From a virus, in the IMG/VR virus record IMGVR_UViG_3300032242_001941, positions 1 through 64,000 of that record: a stretch of 64,000 bases of DNA. The stretch is one strand, 5' to 3'. The notes under the pieces were generated by a model. It was not told the DNA's origin. It saw only the letters and a list, made by a program, of their open reading frames with translations, and did not search any database. Both the position numbers and the translations under genes were made by a program. Shown piece by piece: positions 1 through 8,184 of this stretch (its first letter is position 1; every line of letters starts with the position of its first letter).

Positions 1-1
1 A

Positions 2-658
2 ATCAATCAACAGTGTCCGCAGTTCACAGCCAACGGCACACCGCAATATGCGGCACAACCTGGCGATCAAGAGATTTGCCACATGAACTATGCAGTGATC
101 CATCGTTGTAGTGTCAAGGCTCCTGTGGCAGTATTTGAACACTTGACAGTGGCCGCAATGACAGGTCCTGCAAAACGTAAAGACAACTTCCACCCAGACG
201 CATCAGTTACACCTAACTGTAGTGCTAGTCTAGCTGACTATGCTGTAGTTGGTAAAACACACGATCGCGGACATATGGCTCCAGCCGGTAACAACACACA
301 AAATGATGCTATCATGACGGAGAGTTTTAACTTGTCAAACATGGTTCCACAAGTGGCCAACAACAATCGTGGTATCTGGAAGCAGTTGGAAACATTTGAA
401 CGTCAATGGGCCATGGCCCCAGGAACAGATTTCTACATCATCTCTGGTGGTATTTACGATCCGGGTCACCCTGTTGTTGGCAACGGTCTAGGTATTCCGA
501 CACGCTTGTACAAGATTGTTATTGAAAAGAACAGCCGTAAAGTAGAAGCCTGGTTAATGCCCAATGCTCCACTACCGGTAGCTGATTTGCCTAAATATCA
601 AGTGCCTGTGGCCGCTGTAGAGCAAGCTACCGGCATGCGATTTAATTTAGGCCAGTGA
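2..658 (+). CDS. DNA/RNA non-specific endonuclease (NUC1/NucA-type), N-terminus outside window
   Basis: The reading frame is open from the first bases of the window, so the gene begins upstream. An internal ATG at 83 is not the likely start, because residues before it (ending EICHMNYAV) match the family's conserved entry segment. The catalytic DRGH motif is present (DRGHMAPAGN, about 60 residues after that ATG). It is followed by the family pattern of SFNLSNMVPQ, a run of Asn, and GIW, which carries the metal-binding Asn. Family members are sugar-nonspecific, metal-dependent nucleases that cut DNA and RNA, often secreted or periplasmic. The signal peptide, if any, would lie outside the window. 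A role in host DNA degradation or nucleotide scavenging is inference. Confidence 0.85.
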   Translation: MNQQCPQFTANGTPQYAAQPGDQEICHMNYAVIHRCSVKAPVAVFEHLTVAAMTGPAKRKDNFHPDASVTPNCSASLADYAVVGKTHDRGHMAPAGNNTQNDAIMTESFNLSNMVPQVANNNRGIWKQLETFERQWAMAPGTDFYIISGGIYDPGHPVVGNGLGIPTRLYKIVIEKNSRKVEAWLMPNAPLPVADLPKYQVPVAAVEQATGMRFNLGQ

Positions 659-680
659 CCTGTCCGCTCATAATTACAGT

Positions 681-1814
681 ATGAGCAATTTCTATTGTGC
701 AGCTCCTTGGCGGGGGCTGCATATTAATCCACGTGGTGACATAAAAACTTGTTGTGCCGGCAATCCTAACATGCTGGGCAATCTCAATGACCAAAATATT
801 GAAGAAGTATTACAAGGTGAAAAACTACAGGAAATTCGTAGATCATTGCGCCAAGGCGTAGCCCATGAATATTGTAGTAATTGTGTGAACGCAGAAAAGT
901 TTGGCAATAGCGAGCGAGAATGGCATAACAATATTAATCATGATTTTGACTCTACACAGGCCAGCGATACTGAACACATTCCAACTTTGATTGATGTCAG
1001 ATGGAACACTACCTGTAACCTTAGTTGTAATTATTGCGACCCATCAGCAAGTTCAAAATGGGCAGTATTAAAGAACATTCCATTTAAGTCAGGAACTCGT
1101 CCCTACTACGAACAAGTTTGCGACTACATAAATCAATATCGTCCACACATTCGTGAAGTTGCACTAGTTGGCGGCGAACCACTGTTGTTGCCGGAAAACG
1201 AACGTTTGCTTGATGTTATACCCGAAGATTGCGTAGTAACAGTTATTACCAACATGAGTGTAAATTTTGAAACAAATAAAATATTTAAAAAACTAGCCCA
1301 ACGACGTCGAGTAGGGTGGTCAATGAGCTTTGACAACATTGGTCCACAGTTTGAATATGTTCGTTATGGTGCGGATTGGACGTTACTACAACATAATTTA
1401 ACAATTCTTAAAGAATTATTTGCTCGTGGACATTGGGGCGGCATACACGCTGTCTATAATATGTATAATGCAACTTGTTTATCCAACTTGTTTGACTGGA
1501 CAAAAAGTCAACAGTTGACTGTGCATTTTCAAACATTACATTCTGTACCCTGTTTAGATCCAACAAATCATAATCAGGCTGTGCAGGACCTAGCATTAGC
1601 TGAAGTCAGCAAGGTATTAGCAAGAACAGATCTTACTGACAGCGAACGCAACTTTTTGTTGCAAGTTAAAGAAAGTTATAATCAGCCTGCTACTCAAGAC
1701 AGCAGTAAAGAATTATTAGACTTTGTTGACCTAACAGAATCTACCTATCACCAAGATACACAAGGACAGTTTGCCCGATTATGGCCTGAGATAGATGCAA
1801 TACTATGCAAATAA
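681..1814 (+). CDS. Radical SAM protein with N-terminal auxiliary Cys cluster (copy 1)
   Basis: 377 residues. The radical SAM motif CX3CX2C is CNLSCNYC at residues 112-119, followed by the SAM-binding GGEP segment (VGGEPLLL). Extra Cys residues come before the core (C6, C24, C25, C65, C68), in the arrangement APW...CC...YCSNC. That is a SPASM/twitch-like auxiliary Fe-S region placed N-terminally. The family modifies peptides or other substrates by radical chemistry; the substrate here is unknown. The gene lies 7 bp upstream of the terminase gene. Two more genes of the same architecture occur in this window (19401-20510 and the reverse-strand 21929-22957). The family call is secure; the function is not. 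Confidence 0.85.
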   Translation: MSNFYCAAPWRGLHINPRGDIKTCCAGNPNMLGNLNDQNIEEVLQGEKLQEIRRSLRQGVAHEYCSNCVNAEKFGNSEREWHNNINHDFDSTQASDTEHIPTLIDVRWNTTCNLSCNYCDPSASSKWAVLKNIPFKSGTRPYYEQVCDYINQYRPHIREVALVGGEPLLLPENERLLDVIPEDCVVTVITNMSVNFETNKIFKKLAQRRRVGWSMSFDNIGPQFEYVRYGADWTLLQHNLTILKELFARGHWGGIHAVYNMYNATCLSNLFDWTKSQQLTVHFQTLHSVPCLDPTNHNQAVQDLALAEVSKVLARTDLTDSERNFLLQVKESYNQPATQDSSKELLDFVDLTESTYHQDTQGQFARLWPEIDAILCK

Positions 1815-1820
1815 CAGTAT

Positions 1821-3386
1821 ATGAGCAAAGATGAATCAACGTTAGTCAAGGCTCCATATCGTAAGCACTCCTGGACCGACCAACAACTAGAAGAATTTAT
1901 GAAATGTGCTGACCCTATAACAGGCCCACACTATTTTATGGATAATTTTTTCCACATACAGCATCCTACCAAGGGCAAAATGCTGTATCATCCGTTTGAC
2001 TATCAACAACGCCTGATTAATACTTACCACAACTATAGATACTCAATCTCAATGATGCCGCGACAAACTGGTAAGTCAACCAGTGCCGCAGGCTACCTGC
2101 TATGGGTAGCCATGTTCCACCCGGACTCAACCATTCTTATTGCCGCACACAAGTACACAGGCTCGCAAGAGATCATGCAACGTATTCGCTATGCCTATGA
2201 GTTATGCCCGGATCATATCCGTGCAGGTGTTACCAGTTACAACAAAGGTAACTTGGACTTTGAAAACGGATCACGTATAGTTTCAACCACAACAACAGAA
2301 AACACAGGACGCGGTATGAGTATATCACTCTTATACTGTGACGAGTTTGCGTTCGTTCGTCCTGGTATTGCCAAAGAGTTCTGGACCTCTATCAGCCCTA
2401 CATTAGCAACAGGTGGTAAGGCTATTATTACAAGTACACCAAACTCAGACGAAGATCAGTTTGCGTTACTCTGGAAAGGTGCCCTCAAATGTGAAGATGC
2501 TTATGGCAATCCAACAGAAGTTGGTATCAATGGATTTAAATCTTATCGTAGCTACTGGAACGAACACCCAGATCGTGATGAAAAATGGGCCAACGAACAA
2601 CGAGCACAACTAGGTGATGATCGTTTTCGTCGTGAGATGGGCTGCGAATTTATCATCAACGACGAAACACTTATTGCTCCGGCTAAACTGATCGATTTAC
2701 AAGGTCACGAACCCTTGTATAAAACTGGACAGGTACGTTGGTATCAACGTCCCAAGGCAGGCCGCACTTATGTAGTGGCCTTAGATCCTAGTCTAGGTAC
2801 CGGAGGCGACCCGGCCGCTATACAAATTTTTGAAGCCAATACCACAGAACAAATTGGCGAGTGGCGACATAATAAAACTACAATTCCTGAACAGATTAGA
2901 ATCTTAGCCGACATCTGCGCACACATTAACGAAACAGTTAACAGTCCTGAAAATATCTATTTTAGTATAGAAAACAATACCATTGGCGAAGCTGCCTTGA
3001 TCAGTATCGCCGAATGGGGCGAAGAACGCATACAGGGCTATTTTCTCAGTGATACAGCCGGTGGTGGCGGCCGCAGATATCGCAAGGGATTTAATACCAC
3101 ACCCAAGACCAAGCTAGCCGCTTGTAATAAACTAAAAACTTTGATTGAAACTGGACGAATGAAAATACGTAGTACTGGCTTGGTTTCTGAGCTCAAAACC
3201 TTTGTAGCGTCGGGTGTGAGTTATGCGGCTAAACCTGGCGAAACTGATGATTTAGTAATGAGTACAGTACTAGCAGTTAGAATGCTACAATTGCTACAAA
3301 CCTATGATAACGATATCAATAACCAGCTGAGAGATCACGGTGATGTTATTATACCGCCAATGCCCTTCATATCAGTAATGCGCTAA
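1821..3386 (+). CDS. Terminase large subunit, gp17-like
   Basis: 521 residues. The ATPase domain has a Walker A-like PRQTGKST at 80-87 (T4 gp17 has a similar adenine-proximal Q/R-rich P-loop) and a Walker B ending CDE at 173-175. A C-terminal RNase H-like nuclease domain begins at VVALDPSLGTGGD (Asp 322) and contains later acidic segments (SIENN, TDDLV). It packages DNA into proheads using ATP and cuts concatemers. The length is a little shorter than T4 gp17 (610). The stop codon lies inside a TAAATAC late-promoter motif for the next gene. No small terminase subunit was recognised in the window. Confidence 0.95.
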   Translation: MSKDESTLVKAPYRKHSWTDQQLEEFMKCADPITGPHYFMDNFFHIQHPTKGKMLYHPFDYQQRLINTYHNYRYSISMMPRQTGKSTSAAGYLLWVAMFHPDSTILIAAHKYTGSQEIMQRIRYAYELCPDHIRAGVTSYNKGNLDFENGSRIVSTTTTENTGRGMSISLLYCDEFAFVRPGIAKEFWTSISPTLATGGKAIITSTPNSDEDQFALLWKGALKCEDAYGNPTEVGINGFKSYRSYWNEHPDRDEKWANEQRAQLGDDRFRREMGCEFIINDETLIAPAKLIDLQGHEPLYKTGQVRWYQRPKAGRTYVVALDPSLGTGGDPAAIQIFEANTTEQIGEWRHNKTTIPEQIRILADICAHINETVNSPENIYFSIENNTIGEAALISIAEWGEERIQGYFLSDTAGGGGRRYRKGFNTTPKTKLAACNKLKTLIETGRMKIRSTGLVSELKTFVASGVSYAAKPGETDDLVMSTVLAVRMLQLLQTYDNDINNQLRDHGDVIIPPMPFISVMR

Positions 3387-3389
3387 ATA
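3382..3389 (+). promoter_or_regulatory. T4-type late promoter motif GCTAAATA
   Basis: GCTAAATAC overlaps the terminase stop codon and ends 7 bp before the ATG at 3397. With T4 late spacing, transcription would begin at about the start codon, giving a leaderless message. Confidence 0.5.
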
Positions 3390-3396
3390 CACTACT

Positions 3397-6300
3397 ATGT
3401 CACAACTTACGCCTGCCCGCAAACTATTTGATCTGCTAGTTAGTAGAGATTTTGATCCAGAAATGCTTGATGTTTCTGGCAAGCCTGCTCCAGATCCTGC
3501 CGAAGCTGAAATATTCAGTTTTGACTTTCGTGCTCAGAGTGGTAAAGATTATGGTACAGTAGTAATCATGCTCAGCAACGAAGGCGACTTAGAAGTGTAT
3601 TGTGCAGACAATGTAGGCAAAACCATGGAAGGTTCTGATAAAACAGAATGGTTTGCTTTTCTTGAGCAATTAAAGAATTTTGCTGTTAGAAATAATCGCA
3701 TGAACTTTGGTATTAAAAATCTCAACCACTTACGATACAGTATGCAAGGTCAGGCTGCAATCAAAGAAGGCCTGTTTGAATCATGGTCTGGCAAAAAAGA
3801 TGTAAGTTATAATGCTGGAGCAACTGAATCACGCCTAATGATCAAACACAAACGTAGTCTTGGTGAGGATGAAGCACGTTTCCGTTATGTAGAAAGTTTG
3901 TTTATTGAAACTGCCGAAGGTGAACGCTACAAGTTACCATTTAAAAATTTAACCGCTGGCAAGGCCATGCTGGAGCATGTACGCAATGGTGGCCGTCCCT
4001 ATGACCCACGTGGGCAACACATTGCAGAAATGGTCACGGAATTAACAGTACTATCAAGATTCCGTCGTGCCAATAACGGTAAGTTGTTAGAAGGCGACAC
4101 AGCACAATTGGTAGAGCAAACCAATGCCTACTATGAAACGTTACAGCACAATCTTAAAAGCCTAACCAGCCCGCGTGGATACGCAGCGTATTTTGAATCT
4201 TGGGCGCCAGCTGATATCACAGAAGAATCAGTTGTAATCGAAGGACTCAAACATTTATTTGTGACACAAAGCATTGATCAACGTATTGAAGATGCACTAC
4301 CGTTGATAGCAAGAATACAACAACAAGGAACAGCAATGAAAGAAGCCAACATATTTGAAACCTGGGCAGACCGCCTGGTAGAAGGAACATGGCAAACACC
4401 AGACACACCAGAAAAACAAGCAGAATTACTTGAGTTAATGAGTACCGACTTGCCTGTTGGTGCTGATGCTACCAATGCCACAGAACAATTATACAATTTG
4501 TTAGGAGATGATCATTTATTTGATCAATTGCAAGAATTAGCCGAGCGCGATGCTAATGCAGATGCACGGCAAGTTATACTTGATCGTATGCAAGAGTTAA
4601 GCAATGATCCAGATGTACGTCGAGTCATTGAACAATTAAACATTGATGCTACTGCTGAAATGAATCCTCCTGAGGCAACTAACCCTGCAGATTTGGAACC
4701 ACAAGACCCGGTTCAAGAAGGTGAACTGGACGATGGTGATTCAATAGGTGGTGACAAGGCAGATGCGTTAATTCGTGATGTTTCAGTGCCACAAAGAGAT
4801 TTAGCCGAAGATTCATTACAATCAATCCGACGTGCTGCCGGACTACTTACAGAAGAAGAAATAAAAGAAAATGTTTTAACTGATGACACAGGTTCAACTT
4901 TCCAACACATACTTGATACATTCAAGCGTGATGTTAAAGATTTTAAAGAAACAGGCGAAGTAAGTAAACATCTACACAATGCTTTATATGATTATTACCG
5001 CGATGATATGCCATACGGAACACATAAAGCTGATGATGGCGACCCACACGAATGGGTAGCAGATCGTTTTGGTAGTGATTTAGGATTGCCTGGCTACGGT
5101 AGTAACAGCCCAGGTGTTCCAGATGAAGACTACGGCATCGAACGTGAAAGCGTTATGCACGGCGACTATGCTGAAGAAAAGAGTAGAATGCGCGAACTAG
5201 CAGGCTTGCCACAAGAAACAGACGAAGGCATCCTCGGTACCGTGGGTGGTGCAATGGGCGGCGGTATGCTTGGAACATTAGCAGGTGGTGCGTTAGGTGG
5301 TGCATTAGGTGGCCCAGCTGGCGCCGCCCTAGGTGCTACTGCTGGCGGAGAAATTGGAAGAGCCGCAGGTGCAGTAGGCGGACAAGAATTAACCAAGGGC
5401 GGTTCTGGTATCATTGAAGATGATAAAAAGGATAAAGACAGCTCAGTGGGTCCAGCGTTAGCTGGTGCTGCACTAGGCGGCGCCGCAGGATATACAGCCG
5501 CAGGTGGCGATGTAATTGGTGATATTGGCAAATTATTCAAAGACACCAACGTGCCCAAACCTACTCCTGCTGAAATAGCCAGCGGAACAAATCCAATGGG
5601 CGATATTGCCGGTTCAGTATTTGAAAAAGATGAAACTGATGAAGGTATTGTAGATACACTCAAAGGCCTGGCTGGAATAAAAAGCACTCCTAAAGAGCCA
5701 GGCGGAATTTTTGCCAACAAAAATCCAACTGTTGGTAGCCAATCTATGCCTGCAATGAGCACAGCTGATCTCTCTAAAACTTTAGACACATCTGTTTCTA
5801 AAACAATGCCAGGCTTTTCTAATTCAATGATTGAAGACGAAATGGACGAAGATGAATTAGGCACAGCTATTGGCGCAGGTCTTGGTGGGGCTGTAGGAGG
5901 TATTCCTGGTGCCGCACTTGGTGGCATTGCTGGACACTACTTAACTAAAGACAAACCAAAAACACCGCCACTTAATGTTAAACCTTCGAGCGGACCATAT
6001 AAACCAAATAGCCAGGAAACTGACGAAGGCTGGAAAGGTCAACTTGCTGGTGGACTAGCTGGCACTGTTGGCGGCGGAATGGCCGGAGCCGCCCTGGGTG
6101 GCCCAATTGGCGCAATGATTGGATCAGCTGCTGGTGGCGGCGCCGGTGGCCTACTTGGTGATAAATTAGGCGGCCCAGAAGAAAATGAAAAAGAAGAAAC
6201 TGACGAAGGTGAACTAGGCACAGCTATTGGCGCAGGCCTTGGCGGAACAGTTGGTGGACTTCCTGGAGCTGCACTAGGTGGCATTGCCGGACACTATCTA

Positions 6301-6564
6301 AGTAAAGACGATGACAAAAAACAAACCAAAGAAGGTGTCCGTGGTGCACTAGCCGGTGGCGCATTGGGCGGAGTTGCTACTCGTTCTGTCAAAGGTGCTG
6401 TAGCTGGTGCTAAGTTAGGCAGTGCTATTCAAGATCGTTTTGCCAAGAAAGATGACTCTAGTCTATTGGCAGGTCAATATGGACACAGTGGCAAAATGCA
6501 AGAAGTTGGTAAAGACACTAGCTTCTTAGATCGTCTCAAAGAACTTTCTGGATTGAAGAAGTAA
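3397..6564 (+). CDS. Large modular protein with C-terminal glycine-zipper modules and TDEG linkers
   Basis: 1055 residues, function not recognised. About residues 1-480 look globular. An acidic segment follows, and from about 607 the protein consists of Gly/Ala-rich hydrophobic modules of glycine-zipper type (GGALGGALGGPAG and similar). Each module is introduced by an ETDEG-like linker at about residues 607, 745, 873 and 933; variants are MDEDELG at about 815 and KEGVRG at about 977. The tail ends LDRLKELSGLKK, and similar RELAGL and RRAAGL segments occur before the modules. Its place between terminase and late genes suggests a virion or prohead component. Glycine zippers usually associate with membranes. 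Proteolytic processing at the E/G linkers is inference. Confidence 0.75.
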   Translation: MSQLTPARKLFDLLVSRDFDPEMLDVSGKPAPDPAEAEIFSFDFRAQSGKDYGTVVIMLSNEGDLEVYCADNVGKTMEGSDKTEWFAFLEQLKNFAVRNNRMNFGIKNLNHLRYSMQGQAAIKEGLFESWSGKKDVSYNAGATESRLMIKHKRSLGEDEARFRYVESLFIETAEGERYKLPFKNLTAGKAMLEHVRNGGRPYDPRGQHIAEMVTELTVLSRFRRANNGKLLEGDTAQLVEQTNAYYETLQHNLKSLTSPRGYAAYFESWAPADITEESVVIEGLKHLFVTQSIDQRIEDALPLIARIQQQGTAMKEANIFETWADRLVEGTWQTPDTPEKQAELLELMSTDLPVGADATNATEQLYNLLGDDHLFDQLQELAERDANADARQVILDRMQELSNDPDVRRVIEQLNIDATAEMNPPEATNPADLEPQDPVQEGELDDGDSIGGDKADALIRDVSVPQRDLAEDSLQSIRRAAGLLTEEEIKENVLTDDTGSTFQHILDTFKRDVKDFKETGEVSKHLHNALYDYYRDDMPYGTHKADDGDPHEWVADRFGSDLGLPGYGSNSPGVPDEDYGIERESVMHGDYAEEKSRMRELAGLPQETDEGILGTVGGAMGGGMLGTLAGGALGGALGGPAGAALGATAGGEIGRAAGAVGGQELTKGGSGIIEDDKKDKDSSVGPALAGAALGGAAGYTAAGGDVIGDIGKLFKDTNVPKPTPAEIASGTNPMGDIAGSVFEKDETDEGIVDTLKGLAGIKSTPKEPGGIFANKNPTVGSQSMPAMSTADLSKTLDTSVSKTMPGFSNSMIEDEMDEDELGTAIGAGLGGAVGGIPGAALGGIAGHYLTKDKPKTPPLNVKPSSGPYKPNSQETDEGWKGQLAGGLAGTVGGGMAGAALGGPIGAMIGSAAGGGAGGLLGDKLGGPEENEKEETDEGELGTAIGAGLGGTVGGLPGAALGGIAGHYLSKDDDKKQTKEGVRGALAGGALGGVATRSVKGAVAGAKLGSAIQDRFAKKDDSSLLAGQYGHSGKMQEVGKDTSFLDRLKELSGLKK

Positions 6565-6565
6565 A

Positions 6566-6958
6566 ATGAAAACTCTGCGTGAATACATCGATTTGATTGA
6601 TGGCAAGGTCAGCAAAAGCTCACTAAGCGAAGTCGACATTGGCCCAAGCCCAAATTCAACATCGGGTATAGTAAACTCTATAATGAAACTGTTTGCGCCT
6701 GGGGCAACACAATCGCCATTTGGTGACAATCCTAAAAAGTTAGTTGCTGAGATTGATAACGAAGATAACCCTAAATCAAAATCTTTGGTAGATTTTACTG
6801 ATTCAGACAAGTATGATAATTTTGTAGCACCCGACGAGGACGAAGCAGAAGATTACAAAGCAGGCATCAAAGGACACAAAAAGATCAAAGACTCTGATGT
6901 GTATGGTCGTAATGGACCTAGTGATGCTGCTGTGGGTGGGTTAGTTGGACCAAATTGA
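6566..6958 (+). CDS. Small acidic protein with capsid-targeting-like N-terminus
   Basis: 130 residues, starting 1 bp after the preceding stop. The N-terminus MKTLREYIDLI resembles the capsid-targeting sequence of T4 internal proteins (MKTYQEFIAEA). The body is hydrophilic, low in complexity and acid-rich. No enzyme motif is visible. It is probably co-transcribed with the 1055-residue gene. An internal-head-protein role is inference from the N-terminus and position only. Confidence 0.65.
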   Translation: MKTLREYIDLIDGKVSKSSLSEVDIGPSPNSTSGIVNSIMKLFAPGATQSPFGDNPKKLVAEIDNEDNPKSKSLVDFTDSDKYDNFVAPDEDEAEDYKAGIKGHKKIKDSDVYGRNGPSDAAVGGLVGPN

Positions 6959-6989
6959 TAAAGTAATTCTACAATTAGAACAACCGCGT

Positions 6990-6997
6990 CATAAATA
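6990..6997 (+). promoter_or_regulatory. T4-type late promoter motif CATAAATA upstream of gp32
   Basis: It differs by one base from the T4 late consensus TATAAATA and lies in the intergenic region before the ssDNA-binding protein gene. It is only 5 bp upstream of the -35 of a sigma70-like promoter. Confidence 0.45.
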
Positions 6998-7001
6998 GTA
7001 C

Positions 7002-7030
7002 TTGACGCTAAGGAATTAAGCGTGTACACT
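7002..7030 (+). promoter_or_regulatory. Sigma70-like promoter for the ssDNA-binding protein gene
   Basis: TTGACG at 7002-7007, a 17-bp spacer, then TACACT at 7025-7030. Part of the downstream terminator-like hairpin lies inside the spacer, so this promoter would bypass part of that hairpin. Confidence 0.45.
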
Positions 7031-7052
7031 ACACAAGTGAATACGCTTTTTT
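7018..7052 (+). terminator. Terminator-like hairpin in the gp32 leader
   Basis: AAGCGT (7018-7023) pairs with ACGCTT (7043-7048). A 3x3 internal loop and an inner CACT/AGTG stem lie between them, and six T residues run through 7052. An upstream ACGCT (7005-7009) can pair with AGCGT (7019-7023) instead, so alternative structures are possible. Confidence 0.6.
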
Positions 7053-7065
7053 CTTTTGTATCACA

Positions 7066-7122
7066 GGCAACCAGAATCTAAAATTTAGATAGGCAACAAC
7101 CATAAACAATTCGAAAGGCAAC
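7066..7122 (+). repeat. Three GGCAAC repeats and a 15-bp palindrome in the gp32 leader
   Basis: GGCAAC occurs at 7066-7071, 7092-7097 and 7117-7122, spaced 26 and 25 bp apart; the last sits at the ribosome-binding position. Between the first two is a near-perfect palindrome (ATCTAAA, A, TTTAGAT) at 7076-7090. T4 gp32 represses its own translation through a leader structure, so an operator role is plausible but unproven. Confidence 0.45.
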
Positions 7123-7127
7123 TTATT

Positions 7128-8111
7128 ATGGCATCTTTAGCAGAAATCCGTGCGAGACTCGCACAATCAGAAGGCAACAACAAAGGCGGCAACTCCACAG
7201 GTGGCGATAATGCAATTTATCCACACTGGAATATGGAGGAAGGCGCTTCCGCAACACTTAGATTCCTCCCAGACGGTAACTCAAAGAACACATTCTTTTG
7301 GCAAGAACGTGCTATGATCCGTTTACCATTTAATGGTATCAAAGGCGAGATGGAATCAAAACAAGTATATGTACAGGTACCTTGTGTAGAAATGTGGGGC
7401 GAAACTTGTCCAGTTCTTACAGAAGTTCGTACTTGGTTCAAAGACAAGGCATTAGAAGAAATGGGTCGTAAGTATTGGAAAAAACGCAGTTACATTTTCC
7501 AAGGCTTTGTTCGCGAAAATCCACTCGGCGATGACAAGACTCCAGAAAATCCAATCCGTCGCTTTATCATTGGCCCTCAGATCTTTACCACCATCAAAGG
7601 TGCGTTAATGGATCCAGAGTTGGAAGAATTGCCAACCGACTACTTGCGTGGCTTGGACTTCCGTATCAGCAAAGGTTCCAAAGGTGGCTTTGCTGACTAC
7701 AATGGCTCTAAGTGGGCTCGTAAAGAAACAGCACTCACAGAAGCTGAACAAGCAGCTGTTGAACAGTATGGCTTGTTTGACTTGAGTACATTTATGCCTA
7801 AGAAACCAGGCGAAGTAGAACTCAAAGTTATCAAAGAAATGTTTGAAGCTAGTGTTGATGGTCAGAGTTATGACACAGAACGTTGGGGTCAGTATTTCCG
7901 CCCAGCAGGTGTTACGGCTCCTGCAGGTTCAAGTGCTCCTGCCGCAGACGAAAGTGCTCCGGCACCAGTAGCTAAAGCCGAGCCAGCGCCTGCTGTAAGT
8001 GACTTCGATGATGAAGAGCCAGCAGTAGCGGCAGCACCAGTTGAAGCCAAACCTTCTACACAAAAAGCAGAAGATATTTTGGCAATGATTCGTGCCCGTC
8101 AAAAGGCGTAA
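7128..8111 (+). CDS. Single-stranded DNA-binding protein, gp32-like
   Basis: 327 residues. The N-terminus is short and basic/hydrophobic, like the T4 gp32 cooperativity region. The central OB-fold core is rich in aromatic and basic residues (WQERAMIRLP, KYWKKRSYIFQGFV). The C-terminal tail (about 260-310) is Ala/Pro/Glu-rich and acidic, as expected for protein contacts. Only two Cys are near the T4 zinc site (C86, C94), so the gp32 zinc-binding set looks incomplete or rearranged. It coats ssDNA during replication and recombination. Immediately downstream are UvsX and UvsY, its recombination partners. The long leader carries dual promoters and a hairpin, suggesting regulated expression. Confidence 0.88.
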   Translation: MASLAEIRARLAQSEGNNKGGNSTGGDNAIYPHWNMEEGASATLRFLPDGNSKNTFFWQERAMIRLPFNGIKGEMESKQVYVQVPCVEMWGETCPVLTEVRTWFKDKALEEMGRKYWKKRSYIFQGFVRENPLGDDKTPENPIRRFIIGPQIFTTIKGALMDPELEELPTDYLRGLDFRISKGSKGGFADYNGSKWARKETALTEAEQAAVEQYGLFDLSTFMPKKPGEVELKVIKEMFEASVDGQSYDTERWGQYFRPAGVTAPAGSSAPAADESAPAPVAKAEPAPAVSDFDDEEPAVAAAPVEAKPSTQKAEDILAMIRARQKA

Positions 8112-8131
8112 GCATTTAATCTAAATGGTAG

Positions 8132-8151
8132 CACAAGGGGCAACCCTTGTG
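8132..8151 (+). terminator. Strong intergenic hairpin after gp32
   Basis: CACAAGGG (8132-8139) pairs perfectly with CCCTTGTG (8144-8151) around a GCAA tetraloop. The following tract (TTATTATCATCTT) is only partly T-rich. It could be a weak terminator or an mRNA 3'-end stabiliser between gp32 and uvsX. Confidence 0.55.
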
Positions 8152-8184
8152 TTATTATCATCTTATAAACTATAGAGGCAAAAC

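Noticed and set aside
5166-5927. Reverse-strand ORF of 253 codons, Pro/Ala/Ser-rich
   Set aside because: It is a shadow of the Gly/Ala-rich glycine-zipper modules; composition is explained by the forward gene.
6039-6284. Reverse-strand Pro-rich ORF of 81 codons
   Set aside because: Shadow of the same module region.
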